The position numbers and the translations under genes were made by a program. The notes beneath the pieces are model-generated. The model made no database searches, had not been told where the DNA came from, and worked only from the letters and a program-made list of their open reading frames with translations. From Fundicoccus sp052116145 (GTDB taxonomy: Bacteria > Bacillota > Bacilli > Lactobacillales > Aerococcaceae), in assembly GCF_052116145.1 (NCBI RefSeq), contig NZ_JBQKLQ010000006.1, forward strand, positions 124,001-188,000: DNA of 64,000 bases, in the 5' to 3' direction. Position 1 is the stretch's first letter. Every line of letters begins with the position of its first letter. This document shows, in pieces, positions 54,942 to 63,910 of the stretch.

Positions 54942-55817
54942 TTAAGCGTTGTGTGTCACATCTTCTTCATTTAGATAAAATGTAAAGCCTTCACCAATTA
55001 CTTGTTGAACATCCGTTATGATTACGAACGCATGAGGATCGAGTTCATAAATAATATTCTGAACATTAATTAATTGGTGACGATTGATCACGATATATAG
55101 GATTTGATGTGGTTCTTTAGAATAATATCCTTTTCCATCTAAAATCGTAATCCCACGATCGACTTTCTTTTGAATTTTGGCAGCAATTTCTTGATGCTTC
55201 TTAGAGATAATCGTAATCGATTTTTTAGGATTGAACCCTTCAATGACAAAGTTCAAGACTTTCGACATTACATACAGCATCACTAATGTCAGGACGCTCC
55301 TCTCGAGTCCGATTTGTAAACTTAAAGGAATCACTACTAGAATATCAATTAGCAGTAAGCCAGCCGAAATACCAACGCCTAAATATTTTTTCATAATCCA
55401 AGCAATAATTTCCGTCCCGCCAGTCGTACCTCCTCCTAAGGAGACAATCCCAATCGCAATCCCACTCGTCACACCGGCTGCAATTGGCGCCACCAAAGAG
55501 TTTGACGAAACAAACACGACGTCAGCTGTATACTCCAAGGCAATCGACATAACGAACATCGAAACGATTGTATAAAAAATTTGCCGTCTTTCTAAATGCC
55601 GCCAGCCGATGACTAATAATAAGGCATTTAGGATAAAACTTACTATAGAAGGGTTCCAACCCATCCAGTAGTAAATAATCAACGTCATCCCGGTTGCGCC
55701 ACCTTCACCCAAGGTATTGGGAATTACCAACGCATTAACTGTCAGCGCATATAGAAACGTCCCTAATATGACCATCAGAACGGAAATCCACGTGTCTTTC
55801 CTTTTCAGAAACTGCAT
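54942..55817 (-). CDS. YitT-family membrane protein (DUF2179 C-terminus)
   Basis: 291-residue protein. About five to six membrane helices (LMVILGTFLYALTVNALVIP, then GATGMTLIIYYW) span the first 200 residues. The cytoplasmic DUF2179 domain (about 205-285) has KSITIISKKHQEIAAKIQKK, RGITILDGKGYYSKEPHQI and DPHAFVIITDVQQVIGEGF. The family is widespread in Firmicutes, with unclear function. The start at ATG 55817 follows AAAGGGTGA; 13 upstream codons are open without a site. Confidence 0.88.
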   Translation of the reverse strand: MQFLKRKDTWISVLMVILGTFLYALTVNALVIPNTLGEGGATGMTLIIYYWMGWNPSIVSFILNALLLVIGWRHLERRQIFYTIVSMFVMSIALEYTADVVFVSSNSLVAPIAAGVTSGIAIGIVSLGGGTTGGTEIIAWIMKKYLGVGISAGLLLIDILVVIPLSLQIGLERSVLTLVMLYVMSKVLNFVIEGFNPKKSITIISKKHQEIAAKIQKKVDRGITILDGKGYYSKEPHQILYIVINRHQLINVQNIIYELDPHAFVIITDVQQVIGEGFTFYLNEEDVTHNA

Positions 55818-56179
55818 AAAACTCACCCTTTCGTTTTCTACCTCATTATTATACACGTCTATCAGTATATTTACACAGATACAAAGTAAGAATTATATGA
55901 CACCATAAATCTCTTTCTTGCTGCAGGAGTGTCTGTTACCGGAAGTGAATTTTCTATCAAGCTGTACCAATTTGATAATCCGCACTATAATAAGACGACT
56001 CCATCCTTTCACGACCTTAGGATAAACCTACGACTCTCTTTGGAAAACAAGCACTTCCTTCCTAGTCTAGAAAATTTTAAGTCGTCACAATTACTGCCCG
56101 TTAAGAGAAAAGACCCTTCTATTCTCTTTATCCATAGTGAAAAAACTACCTTACGATGGAGTAATCATTTATATTCAGC

Positions 56180-56515
56180 ACGTGTCATATAAATGACACG
56201 GCGTCCAGAGGTTCGCGGAATACGTGTCACCTAGATGACACGGCGTCTTGGGGTCATTCCGCAGGTATTTTCAATTTTACGGGCTTAAAAAGCAACAAAT
56301 ACAGTGATTATTTATCGAAGATGTGCCAACCAGCACGTGTCATATAGATGACACGGCGTCTAGACACTCACACAATACGTGTCACCTACATGACACGGCG
56401 TCTTGGGGTCATTCCGCAGGTATTTTCAATTTTACGGGCTTAAAAAGCAACAAATACAGTGATTATTTATCGAAGATGTGCCAAACAGCACGTGTCATAT
56501 AGATGACACGGCGTC
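56180..56515. repeat. 155-bp repeat unit (two copies plus partial third) built from 26-bp palindromes
   Basis: Five 26-bp motifs, each ACGTGTCA-NNTA-N-ATGACACG-type palindrome followed by GCGTC, begin at 56180, 56222, 56335, 56377 and 56490, so intervals are exactly 42, 113, 42 and 113 bp. Two types alternate: A (CGTGTCATATAR) and B (CGTGTCACCTAS). The 87-bp segment after each B motif is identical in the two units except one base, whereas the 16-bp segment between A and B differs at 7 positions. No coding potential beyond a 264-bp shadow frame. The sequence 55818-56179 contains no recognised gene. Confidence 0.95.
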
Positions 56516-56572
56516 TTTAACTTTAAGGATGATTCTGTTAATCAGCGCGATTATCCTACGCTAACAAAAAAA

Positions 56573-56626
56573 GGCTCTATTTAAAGAACCAGAACTTTCA
56601 TAAGTTCTCAGTCTCTAAACAGAGTC
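56573..56626 (-). terminator. Terminator of the transporter/isocitrate dehydrogenase unit
   Basis: On the minus strand GACTCTGTTTAGAGA pairs with TCTTTAAATAGAGCC around an inner AGAACTT/AAGTTCT-type hairpin, followed by TTTTTTTG. Confidence 0.88.
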
Positions 56627-56642
56627 TTAGCTATTTACGTCA

Positions 56643-57638
56643 TTAGTTCAGTGCTTCAATTATTTTCGCAGTGAAGTCTTTTGTTCCAACTGTTCCACCT
56701 AAATCGCGGGTGAAATTATTTGTATCTGATAGTACATTATTCAACGCTTTGCGAATGCGCTTAGCCGCCCCATGTTGGTCTAGGTGATCTAACATCATAC
56801 ACGCACTTAAAATCAATGCTGTAGGATTCGCTAAATCTTGACCCGCAATATCTGGTGCAGAACCATGAACTGCTTCAAAAACTGCCATATCATTCCCAAG
56901 GTTAGCGCCAGGGATAATGCCTAAACCACCCACCAAACCTGCCATCAGGTCAGATAGAATATCTCCGTATAAGTTTTCTGTCAAAATCACATCAAATTGT
57001 TGTGGATTGATTACTAATTGCATGGCCATATTATCGACCAATATCTCCGTAAACTCAATGCTTGGATATGCCTTTGAAACATCACGCGCAACTTCTAAAA
57101 ATAAACCATCCGTTAACTTCATAATATTGGCTTTAGTGACGACAGTCACTTTCTTTCGGTTATTTGCTAAAGCGAACTCGAAAGCTTGTTCAGCAATTCT
57201 TGTGGACGCGCCACGCGTAATTACTTTAATACTGTGCATCTCGTCATCTGATATTCGTTTTTCTATCCCAGCGTATAAATCTTCCGTATTCTCTCGGAAT
57301 AACACTAAATCTAATCCCTCGAATAAAGAAGGAGTGTTCCCTACCGATTGAATTGGGCGAACATTGGCGAACAAATCATATTTTTTGCGCATCGATACAT
57401 TGACACTACGGTAGCCTTTTCCAATAGGTGTCGTAATCGGGCCTTTAATTGCCACACGGTTGCGCTCTAAACTTTTGTAAACTGCCTCCGGCACTAATTC
57501 TCCCACTTCTTTTAATACTGCTTCACCTGCATGAACAATATCCCATTCAATATTAGCGCCACTCGCATCAACCACTTGCATCATTGCTTGCGAGATTTCT
57601 TTACCTATCCCATCTCCTGGAATCATAGTTACACGCAT
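56643..57638 (-). CDS. NAD-dependent isocitrate dehydrogenase-like enzyme
   Basis: 331-residue member of the isocitrate/isopropylmalate dehydrogenase family. MRVTMIPGDGIGKEISQAMM at the N-terminus, then SVNVSMRKKYDLFANVRPIQ, FRENTEDLYAGIEKR, the catalytic Lys/Asp segments (TKANIMKLTDGLF, GDILSDLMAGLVGGLGIIPG) and EAVHGSAPDIAGQ. The Ser in SVNVSMRK is the isocitrate-type substrate contact; isopropylmalate dehydrogenases lack it. Tartrate/malate enzymes remain possible. ATG 57638 is 6 nt after GGAGG. The transporter gene ends 49 bp upstream, so substrate supply and oxidation are linked. Confidence 0.85.
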   Translation of the reverse strand: MRVTMIPGDGIGKEISQAMMQVVDASGANIEWDIVHAGEAVLKEVGELVPEAVYKSLERNRVAIKGPITTPIGKGYRSVNVSMRKKYDLFANVRPIQSVGNTPSLFEGLDLVLFRENTEDLYAGIEKRISDDEMHSIKVITRGASTRIAEQAFEFALANNRKKVTVVTKANIMKLTDGLFLEVARDVSKAYPSIEFTEILVDNMAMQLVINPQQFDVILTENLYGDILSDLMAGLVGGLGIIPGANLGNDMAVFEAVHGSAPDIAGQDLANPTALILSACMMLDHLDQHGAAKRIRKALNNVLSDTNNFTRDLGGTVGTKDFTAKIIEALN

Positions 57639-57686
57639 ATTCATCCTCCTAAAAATAATTGACTCTATAAAAAACACGTTAGTTTA

Positions 57687-59006
57687 TTAACCGATAAAGA
57701 CCGGCATAATCCCCATCAAAGCTCCTACAATTACGTAGGTCAAGAAGATTCCGATTGAAATCAAACCAGCTTTCTTCTGCCATGGTCCCATCTCCACTTC
57801 TGTCATACCTAATAGCACATACACAAATGGTACAAGTGGACTTAGTAAGTGGAAAGCTTGTCCCATTAATGAAGCAAATGTCAACTGTAAAGGTGTAAAG
57901 CCATAAGTTAAACCGGCTTCTGCTAAAACTGGCATTACGCCATAGTAGAAGGCATCGTTGTTTAAGAAATAGGTTCCTGGTACTGAAATCAAGGCCACAA
58001 TTAAACCATAGAATAAACTCCAGCTTTCAGGAATAATATTCAATAAGCTGCTAGCAATGGCATCACTCATACCTGAGGCTTGTAAAATCCCCATAAATAC
58101 CCCAGCGGCAAATACCGTCATAACCACTTGGTTTGCTTCAGCTGCATTACCATCAATACGCGCCTTTTGTTCTTTAACCGTTGGGTAATTGATTAGCAAG
58201 GTAATCACAGTCCCAATCATAAAGATAATCGCAGATGGAATACCTCCCCAAACCAACAAAGCAATTGCACCCAAAGCAATGATCGCATTGATCCAAACAT
58301 TTTGTGGTCGGCGTAATTCTAATACTGCTGGGTCTTTAATCTCCATAATGCCTTCCAATTCTTCATCCGTCAGATTTGCGACGCCCAATCGTTGGCGTTC
58401 TTTACGTCCCATGATATAAGAAACCACAAACATGTAAATTAAAGCCATAATCATCATCGGTATTAAACCACGCATCACCGCTGATTCATCTACATCCATT
58501 ACTGCAATCGCTCGAGCGGTAGGTCCCCCCCATGGAAGTAGATTAATAATCGAATGTGAGGTCATAGTCAAAACTGCCAAGTCTAACATCTTCATATTTA
58601 AGTGTTTGTAAATTGGTATAAAGGCCGTACAGACGATAATCATCGTAGTCGTTCCATCTCCGTTTAATGACACTCCAGCTGACAGAGCAACTGTCGCTAT
58701 CATTACTTTTAAAGGATCTCCTTTAGCATAGCGAATCATCAACTTTGATAAAGGGTCGAATAAACCCGCATCAATCATTAATGAGAACATGTAAATAGCA
58801 AAGAATAACATGATTCCCGTTCGCGCTGTTGTCATTAAGCCGTCAAAGGCCGCTTCACCAATATCAAAATTCCAAAGCCCCAATCCCTGCCCTAGCACTG
58901 CCCACACTATAGGCAAAAAGGCTAAGCCTACAAATGGCGATGTTTTTTTGGTCATAATCAAGATCATGAAGACAATAATTAAACTATATCCCATAAATGC
59001 AATCAT
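57687..59006 (-). CDS. CitMHS-family citrate/carboxylate transporter
   Basis: 439-residue carrier with about 12 helices. Segments typical of metal-citrate:proton symporters (CitM/CitH) are GVSLNGDGTTTMIIVCTAFI, LPWGGPTARAIAVM, DAFYYGVMPVLAEAGLTYG and SPLVPFVYVLLGMTEVEMG. Members move citrate complexed with Mg2+, Ca2+ or other divalent ions; the metal cannot be told. Likely co-transcribed with the isocitrate dehydrogenase-like gene. No aconitase gene is in the window, so isocitrate itself could be the substrate. Confidence 0.9.
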   Translation of the reverse strand: MIAFMGYSLIIVFMILIMTKKTSPFVGLAFLPIVWAVLGQGLGLWNFDIGEAAFDGLMTTARTGIMLFFAIYMFSLMIDAGLFDPLSKLMIRYAKGDPLKVMIATVALSAGVSLNGDGTTTMIIVCTAFIPIYKHLNMKMLDLAVLTMTSHSIINLLPWGGPTARAIAVMDVDESAVMRGLIPMMIMALIYMFVVSYIMGRKERQRLGVANLTDEELEGIMEIKDPAVLELRRPQNVWINAIIALGAIALLVWGGIPSAIIFMIGTVITLLINYPTVKEQKARIDGNAAEANQVVMTVFAAGVFMGILQASGMSDAIASSLLNIIPESWSLFYGLIVALISVPGTYFLNNDAFYYGVMPVLAEAGLTYGFTPLQLTFASLMGQAFHLLSPLVPFVYVLLGMTEVEMGPWQKKAGLISIGIFLTYVIVGALMGIMPVFIG

Positions 59007-59265
59007 ATATATTTCTCCTTTTATAAATATATTTTCCGTTCAAAATATACAAAAATTCTACCCATTTTAAAATTTTCAGTCAAGGTTTAGTGATTAGTCC
59101 TGGGATATTCCTTCACCTGTACGTTACTCATTTTAAAACTAATTAATATTTTCCATACTGATGAATCGTCTTTTATCTCTCCCTACTTATAGAGCTTGGG
59201 TATTTTTTAGTATGCGATATCAAGACCATTCACCTACTATTCAAACACACGAGCGTTTCTTGGCC

Positions 59266-59976
59266 TTAGCACCTCACATAACGGCGTTTGAAACCAATTC
59301 TGTCTTTTTCTACTTCTTTCATAATGCTTTCATAAGCAGCTAGCTGTTGATCTTTTTTATTTTCACGTTTAACAATCACCGGGCCGATTGTTGCTGCAAT
59401 CTCTTTTGCTTTATCATGTAACGGTTTATAAGATACACCGACCGTATAAACAAAATTATTCATCGCCGCTTTGGCACGTTCGGGCGCTTCATGTATAATT
59501 TCCGCTACCTCCTCTAACATTTCCGCGATTTTTTCTGTCTCAAATTCGTGATCTTTACGACTTCCAAGTAACCAACAGTAACAACTATAGCCTGCTGACA
59601 TCCGTAATTCGTCTCCAGAATGAATCCATTTATCCGCTACTTCCTGGGCAATATCCGATTCTGACAAAGTAACTGACACAACATTATCTGCCAACATATA
59701 AAAATACGCTTGATCCATCCAGCGGTCATAATCTTCGACACTCATCGCGTTAGGTTCTGCAATCATCCCTGCAAAATACATAACATCATAATTTCCCGTT
59801 GCATATAATGCTTCCGCTAAGCTTTGATTTATTTTAACTTGTTTCGACAAAGGTTTCATTGCACCAGTTGCACAACCAAACACTGGTTCTTTGGCACCAT
59901 TGTTCATATACATTTTTTTAAGACGTTCTTTACCTAAACGTTCCAATTCAGAAATTACTGTAGCTGCGTCTACCAT
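59266..59976 (-). CDS. DNA alkylation repair protein (AlkD-like HEAT-repeat family)
   Basis: 236-residue all-helical protein. The PF08713-like features are KKMYMNNGAKEPVFGC near the N-terminus, YDVMYFAGMIAEPNAMSVED, the tryptophan-containing VADKWIHSGDELRMSAGYSC and KAAMNNFVYTVGVSYKPLHD. Relatives remove N3- and N7-alkylpurines or bind branched DNA; activity in this subgroup is less certain. ATG behind AGGAGTGACG. Monocistronic; 59007-59265 upstream of the transporter is otherwise empty. Confidence 0.85.
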   Translation of the reverse strand: MVDAATVISELERLGKERLKKMYMNNGAKEPVFGCATGAMKPLSKQVKINQSLAEALYATGNYDVMYFAGMIAEPNAMSVEDYDRWMDQAYFYMLADNVVSVTLSESDIAQEVADKWIHSGDELRMSAGYSCYCWLLGSRKDHEFETEKIAEMLEEVAEIIHEAPERAKAAMNNFVYTVGVSYKPLHDKAKEIAATIGPVIVKRENKKDQQLAAYESIMKEVEKDRIGFKRRYVRC

Positions 59977-60181
59977 TTACGTCACTCCTACCCTTCGGTT
60001 CACCTTAACTTTCTAACGATAAACTAATGTTTAAGGTGTTTTTCTAATTTTATTATAATCTAGTCCGTCGCTTTAAGCCAATTAGTATTGACAAAAATTC
60101 ATCCTTAGGTCCGTACTATTCAGTCGATAAATGGCGTACAATCTAAGAAAGACAATTAAACCTTTTAGGAGGAAATTATTT

Positions 60182-60571
60182 ATGAGTTTCTTAGGAAATA
60201 TCATTTGGTTAATATTTGGTGGGTTGCTAAGCGCCATTGCTTGGACCTTTGTTGGTATCTTATGGTCTGTGACTATTGTTGGTCTTCCCATTGGATTACA
60301 ATGTTTTAAAATCGCTCGCTTGAGTTTATCACCTTTCGGTAAACATGTAGAACACAACAGCAACGCTAGGTCATTGCTACTTAATATTCTATGGTTAATT
60401 TTCGGCGGTATCGAATTAGCGATTGGTCATTTAATCGTTGGCCTTGTATTATGTTTAACAGTCGTTGGTATTCCGTTCGGAAAACAATTTTTCAAACTAG
60501 CTCACCTATCTCTGGTTCCTTTCGGGGCCACTATTCGTCGTAGTAAAAGCCTTTATCTAACAGTAAATTAA
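60182..60571 (+). CDS. YccF-family membrane protein
   Basis: 129-residue membrane protein with two similar YccF units: LGNIIWLIFGGLLSAIAWTF...VGLPIGLQCFKIARLSLSPF and LLNILWLIFGGIELAIGHLI...VGIPFGKQFFKLAHLSLVPF. Four helices in total. The start at ATG 60182 follows TAGGAGGAAATTATTT; an open extension to 60131 has none. Function unknown. Confidence 0.9.
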   Translation: MSFLGNIIWLIFGGLLSAIAWTFVGILWSVTIVGLPIGLQCFKIARLSLSPFGKHVEHNSNARSLLLNILWLIFGGIELAIGHLIVGLVLCLTVVGIPFGKQFFKLAHLSLVPFGATIRRSKSLYLTVN

Positions 60572-60578
60572 CAATAAA

Positions 60579-60632
60579 AATAAGCCGAAAGCATCTCGTG
60601 ACCTCATGGATTACAACTGCTTTCGGCTTATT
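60579..60632. terminator. Terminator between yccF and the patatin gene
   Basis: AATAAGCCGAAAGCA and TGCTTTCGGCTTATT are perfect 15-bp arms; usable on both strands by the convergent genes. Confidence 0.92.
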
Positions 60633-60679
60633 TATTTAGGCAAGCTAATCAGTAGAAGGACCGCTAAGTATTAATGGCC

Positions 60680-61663
60680 TTAGCTAGTCACTTCGCGCAG
60701 CCATGTTTTCATGCGTTCTTTCAATTGAGAAAGTTCTCTTCGCGTGGAATTGCCCTTTGGTTCACTCAGTTGCTTTTCATATAATGGGCTTAAATTTAAC
60801 GGATGTCTCGCCATAAATTCCCTGCCGGCAGCTATAATCTCAGCCGCATGCCCAAATGAAAATGTTGACTGAGTCAACTCAAATTGCAAAACGACATCAG
60901 CCGCCTTAATCGAATGATCGATTTGTTGAGACATCATGAAATTCATTGCCCGTAAAACAACTTCATTCGATTTCAAAGCCGGTCCCTCGTAAGTTTTACG
61001 CTTGATTCCGATTGAGACGACGAATTCCGTTTGCGCTCGGTCAAATAATACGACCGGCGAATTCATTAGCACACCGCCGTCTACCAATTGATAATCGCCA
61101 ATTGTCACTGGTTGAATCATGAGTGGATAAGCACTCGAAGCGAGGCAGGCCTCTAAAACACTCACGTCCCCTTCATAAAACTCCCACTGGATGCCATCTC
61201 GCTCTTGAGCAAAATAATCTTTTCGATTAGTAAATACCAGGATTTTCCCACTGATAATATCAACCGTCGGAATGGCGATTGGCATAGGGAGTTCAGACAA
61301 CATAATTCCTCGATAAAGTTCATGTAAAGGACTCACGGCTTCTGCTAGTCGCTGCGAGAGGACTAATCCTGTCGACTGATTGACAGTCAATAAGTTCAAC
61401 CAAATCGATCGCTTCTTGAATAGATCACTGTCATCCAGCACCCTATCCGTTTTTATAATTAATTGTTCGAGTTCAACCACCGACAAGCCATAAGCTACAC
61501 CGGCAGCCAAAAAAGCGCCCATCGATGTACCAGTTACTGCTGAAATTTTTACACTTTTCTCATTCAATGCTTCTAAAGTAGCCAATTCGGCAAAACTTTT
61601 TGCACCGCCACCCGCAAAACTGATACCTACACTTTTTTGTTTTAATTTTACTGTTATTGCCAT
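60680..61663 (-). CDS. Patatin-like phospholipase
   Basis: 327-residue serine lipid hydrolase. The oxyanion hole is FAGGGAKS (about 17-23), the nucleophile Ser47 lies in GTSMGAF, and the dyad Asp in VDGGVLMNSPV (the DGG/DGA motif). No signal or membrane segment, so cytoplasmic. Family members hydrolyse phospholipid or acylglycerol esters; the physiological substrate is unknown. Monocistronic between terminators. Confidence 0.92.
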   Translation of the reverse strand: MAITVKLKQKSVGISFAGGGAKSFAELATLEALNEKSVKISAVTGTSMGAFLAAGVAYGLSVVELEQLIIKTDRVLDDSDLFKKRSIWLNLLTVNQSTGLVLSQRLAEAVSPLHELYRGIMLSELPMPIAIPTVDIISGKILVFTNRKDYFAQERDGIQWEFYEGDVSVLEACLASSAYPLMIQPVTIGDYQLVDGGVLMNSPVVLFDRAQTEFVVSIGIKRKTYEGPALKSNEVVLRAMNFMMSQQIDHSIKAADVVLQFELTQSTFSFGHAAEIIAAGREFMARHPLNLSPLYEKQLSEPKGNSTRRELSQLKERMKTWLREVTS

Positions 61664-61730
61664 ACAATCACCTCATTCCTCTCTATTTTACCCTATTCTT
61701 ATAAACTAAAAACCAACTTAAGACTGAACT

Positions 61731-61763
61731 AAACACACCCACTTACTTGAAGTGGGTGTGTTT
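61731..61763. terminator. Terminator of cstA
   Basis: AAACACACCCACTT-ACTTG-AAGTGGGTGTGTTT, perfect 14-bp arms. Confidence 0.92.
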
Positions 61764-61782
61764 AGGGGATCATTATTTACTT

Positions 61783-63264
61783 TTACTTAGAAAGCAGCTC
61801 TGGGTATAGTACGCTAATGGCTTTTTGGTCATTCAACAATGGACTATCGTTCGTCAATTCTGATTTCACTTTGGCCACATGGCGCAAGAAGATAGCCAGA
61901 AGTAACGCCGTCACAGCTGTCGCAATAAAGTAAGACACTTGCATTTCTAGTCCAAAACCTATTTGTTCGGTCAATAGATATAAAACAACCATGTATAGCA
62001 TGAAGATGCCAGGGATTAGTGTCACCCAGAAGTTTCGGGATTTATATATCAAGTAAGCTGTTGAAACAAAGAGCGCAATCACTGCTGTTGCTTGGTTTGC
62101 CCAGTTAAAATAGCGCCATAGAATATTAAAATCAATAAACATTAAAGCGGTACTGATGGCAATAATTGGAATAGTGATGGCAAAACGATTACGCAATGGT
62201 TTTTGTTCCATTTTAATATAGTCAGCAATAATCATCCGTAAACTACGAAAAGCTGTATCTCCTGAAGTAATTGGTAAAACAATCACCCCTAGAATGGCAA
62301 TCGTTCCACCGATTGGTCCAAGTAATCTCATTGAAATATCACTAACGGCAGCTGAAGCTGTTCCCGTTTTAATAATTTCACTCAAATCGACACGGTCAAA
62401 TAAAGCCATAGCCGCCGCAGCCCAAATCATCGCAATAATTCCTTCTGTAATCATTGCACCATAAAATACCCAACGGCCTTGACCTTCTTTTTGGATTGTA
62501 CGTGAAATGATTGGACTTTGTGTCGCATGGAAACCTGACATGGCCCCACAAGAAATAGTAAAGAAGATGCCTGGAATGATTGATGCTCCTGCAGGATGCA
62601 TATTCTGTAAAGAAATTTCTGGTACATTAACAATATTCCCACTTGTCACTAAGGTCACTAAAACACCTACGCACGATAACAGTAAGATTGCCCCAAAAAT
62701 TGGGTAAATTCTACCAATAATTTTATCGATCGGTAGAATGGTTGAAAGAAAATAATAAACAAAAATAATAACAATCCAGAACCACCGACCCATAAAGCTC
62801 GGCGTTAAGTTTGCCAAGAGCGAAGCTGGAGAGGTGACGAAAACGGTCCCCACTAACAGTAGTAATAAAGAAGCGAAAACGTTCACAATATGTTTCATAG
62901 AATTACCTAAATATTTTCCTGCTAATGCGGGCAAATGATCGCCATTGTTTCTCAAGGAAATCATCCCTAAATAATAATCATGAACAGCTCCTGCAAATAT
63001 ATTCCCAATAACAATCCAAATAAAGGCGACTGGCCCATATAAAGCACCCATAATTGGTCCGAATATCGGTCCAGTTCCAGCAATATTCAGCAATTGAATC
63101 AGCCAGTTTTTCTGTTCTGACATCGGCACAAAATCACTACCATCTTCTAGCACATAGGCTGGTGTTTCTCTTTCAACTTCTACACCAAAGTTTCTAACAA
63201 TGACTTGAGAATACAATACATAGCCCAAAATAAGCATGACAACTCCACCAATAAATGACAACAA
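61783..63264 (-). CDS. cstA: CstA-family transporter (peptide or pyruvate)
   Basis: 493-residue carbon-starvation protein with about 13 helices. Typical segments are IAGTGPIFGPIMGALYGPVA near the N-terminus, HDYYLGMISLRNNGDHLPAL, SGFHATQSPIISRTIQKEGQ and LPITSGDTAFRSLRMIIADY. E. coli CstA and BtsT transport peptides and pyruvate; here the short form, lacking the long C-terminal extension, and the neighbouring lactate-oxidase-like gene make pyruvate attractive, but this is inference. The TTG at 63264 has AAGGAG 8 nt upstream; the GTG at 63273 is inside that site. Confidence 0.92.
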   Translation of the reverse strand: MLSFIGGVVMLILGYVLYSQVIVRNFGVEVERETPAYVLEDGSDFVPMSEQKNWLIQLLNIAGTGPIFGPIMGALYGPVAFIWIVIGNIFAGAVHDYYLGMISLRNNGDHLPALAGKYLGNSMKHIVNVFASLLLLLVGTVFVTSPASLLANLTPSFMGRWFWIVIIFVYYFLSTILPIDKIIGRIYPIFGAILLLSCVGVLVTLVTSGNIVNVPEISLQNMHPAGASIIPGIFFTISCGAMSGFHATQSPIISRTIQKEGQGRWVFYGAMITEGIIAMIWAAAAMALFDRVDLSEIIKTGTASAAVSDISMRLLGPIGGTIAILGVIVLPITSGDTAFRSLRMIIADYIKMEQKPLRNRFAITIPIIAISTALMFIDFNILWRYFNWANQATAVIALFVSTAYLIYKSRNFWVTLIPGIFMLYMVVLYLLTEQIGFGLEMQVSYFIATAVTALLLAIFLRHVAKVKSELTNDSPLLNDQKAISVLYPELLSK

Positions 63265-63323
63265 TCTTAACACTCCTTTTAATTTTACATTTACTTATGA
63301 AACATCTCATGAGTAAATCATAG

Positions 63324-63363
63324 CACCTCTTCTGTTATATAACAACAAGGAAAAGAAGAGGTG
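63324..63363. promoter_or_regulatory. Inverted repeat in the cstA upstream region
   Basis: CACCTCTTCT and AGAAGAGGTG, perfect 10-bp arms 20 bp apart, about 60 bp upstream of cstA. No T-run follows, so a regulatory site is more likely than a terminator. Confidence 0.45.
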
Positions 63364-63527
63364 AGAAAGCGCCATCAATATATTCGATCTGTTTTTTTAT
63401 AGACTTTCTCGATATTGTCAAGCTTTACGCAAGCACACTTCAATCGCACTCTGTATTAAAACAGTTTGTTTGTGAAAGGTATCCCGATGAAAAATACTTA
63501 AAATTTCATGTATTTTTTATAATAAAA

Positions 63528-63555
63528 AAACAACCTTCCGAAGAAGATTGTTGTT
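63528..63555 (-). terminator. Terminator of the CsbD-family gene
   Basis: On the minus strand AACAATCTTC-TTCG-GAAGGTTGTT followed by TTTTT. Confidence 0.9.
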
Positions 63556-63561
63556 AGTCAA

Positions 63562-63780
63562 TTATTTCTTTCTGTCGTCTTTATCAAAGGCGTCTTTAAC
63601 GCCTTCAACCGCACCATCGATACTTTCTTTCACATCACTGACAAATTCTTTAGCTTTACCTGCTGCTTGTTCTGATTTGCCTTCTGCTTCTGTTCGTTTA
63701 TCTCCAGTTGCTTTACCGACTGTTTCTTTGACCTTACCTGATGCTTGGTCTAGTTTTGCATCGAATTTTTCTTCTGACAT
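63562..63780 (-). CDS. CsbD-family stress protein
   Basis: 72-residue hydrophilic, Lys/Glu/Ala-rich protein: KFDAKLDQASGKVKETVGKA, then TGDKRTEAEGKSEQAAGKAK. This is the CsbD pattern of small, general-stress-induced proteins with no known biochemical role. ATG at 63780, ribosome binding site AGAAAGAGGCG. Monocistronic. Confidence 0.92.
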   Translation of the reverse strand: MSEEKFDAKLDQASGKVKETVGKATGDKRTEAEGKSEQAAGKAKEFVSDVKESIDGAVEGVKDAFDKDDRKK

Positions 63781-63855
63781 TAAAATCGCCTCTTTCTATT
63801 TATATTAGGTTATTACATTTATTATAATAAGCATTAAAAAGATACGCAAACAAAA

Positions 63856-63890
63856 AGCCTCCCGCGTAGTTTATGCGCCAGAGACAATTT
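63856..63890 (-). terminator. Terminator of the lactate-oxidase-like gene
   Basis: On the minus strand CTC..GCG and CGC..GAG flank a loop, followed by GCTTTTTG. The stem has mismatches. Confidence 0.55.
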
Positions 63891-63910
63891 GTTCATAATG
63901 AGTGCGTCTT

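Noticed and set aside
55929..56192. Plus-strand 87-codon frame before the palindromic repeats
   Set aside because: No ribosome binding site, no recognisable protein features, and it ends inside the first palindrome.
56180..56515. CRISPR array
   Set aside because: Only five palindromes with alternating 16- and 87-bp gaps, and the 87-bp gaps are the same sequence.
59161..59343. 60-codon plus-strand frame near the AlkD-like gene
   Set aside because: Overlaps the end of that gene on the other strand and has no ribosome binding site.
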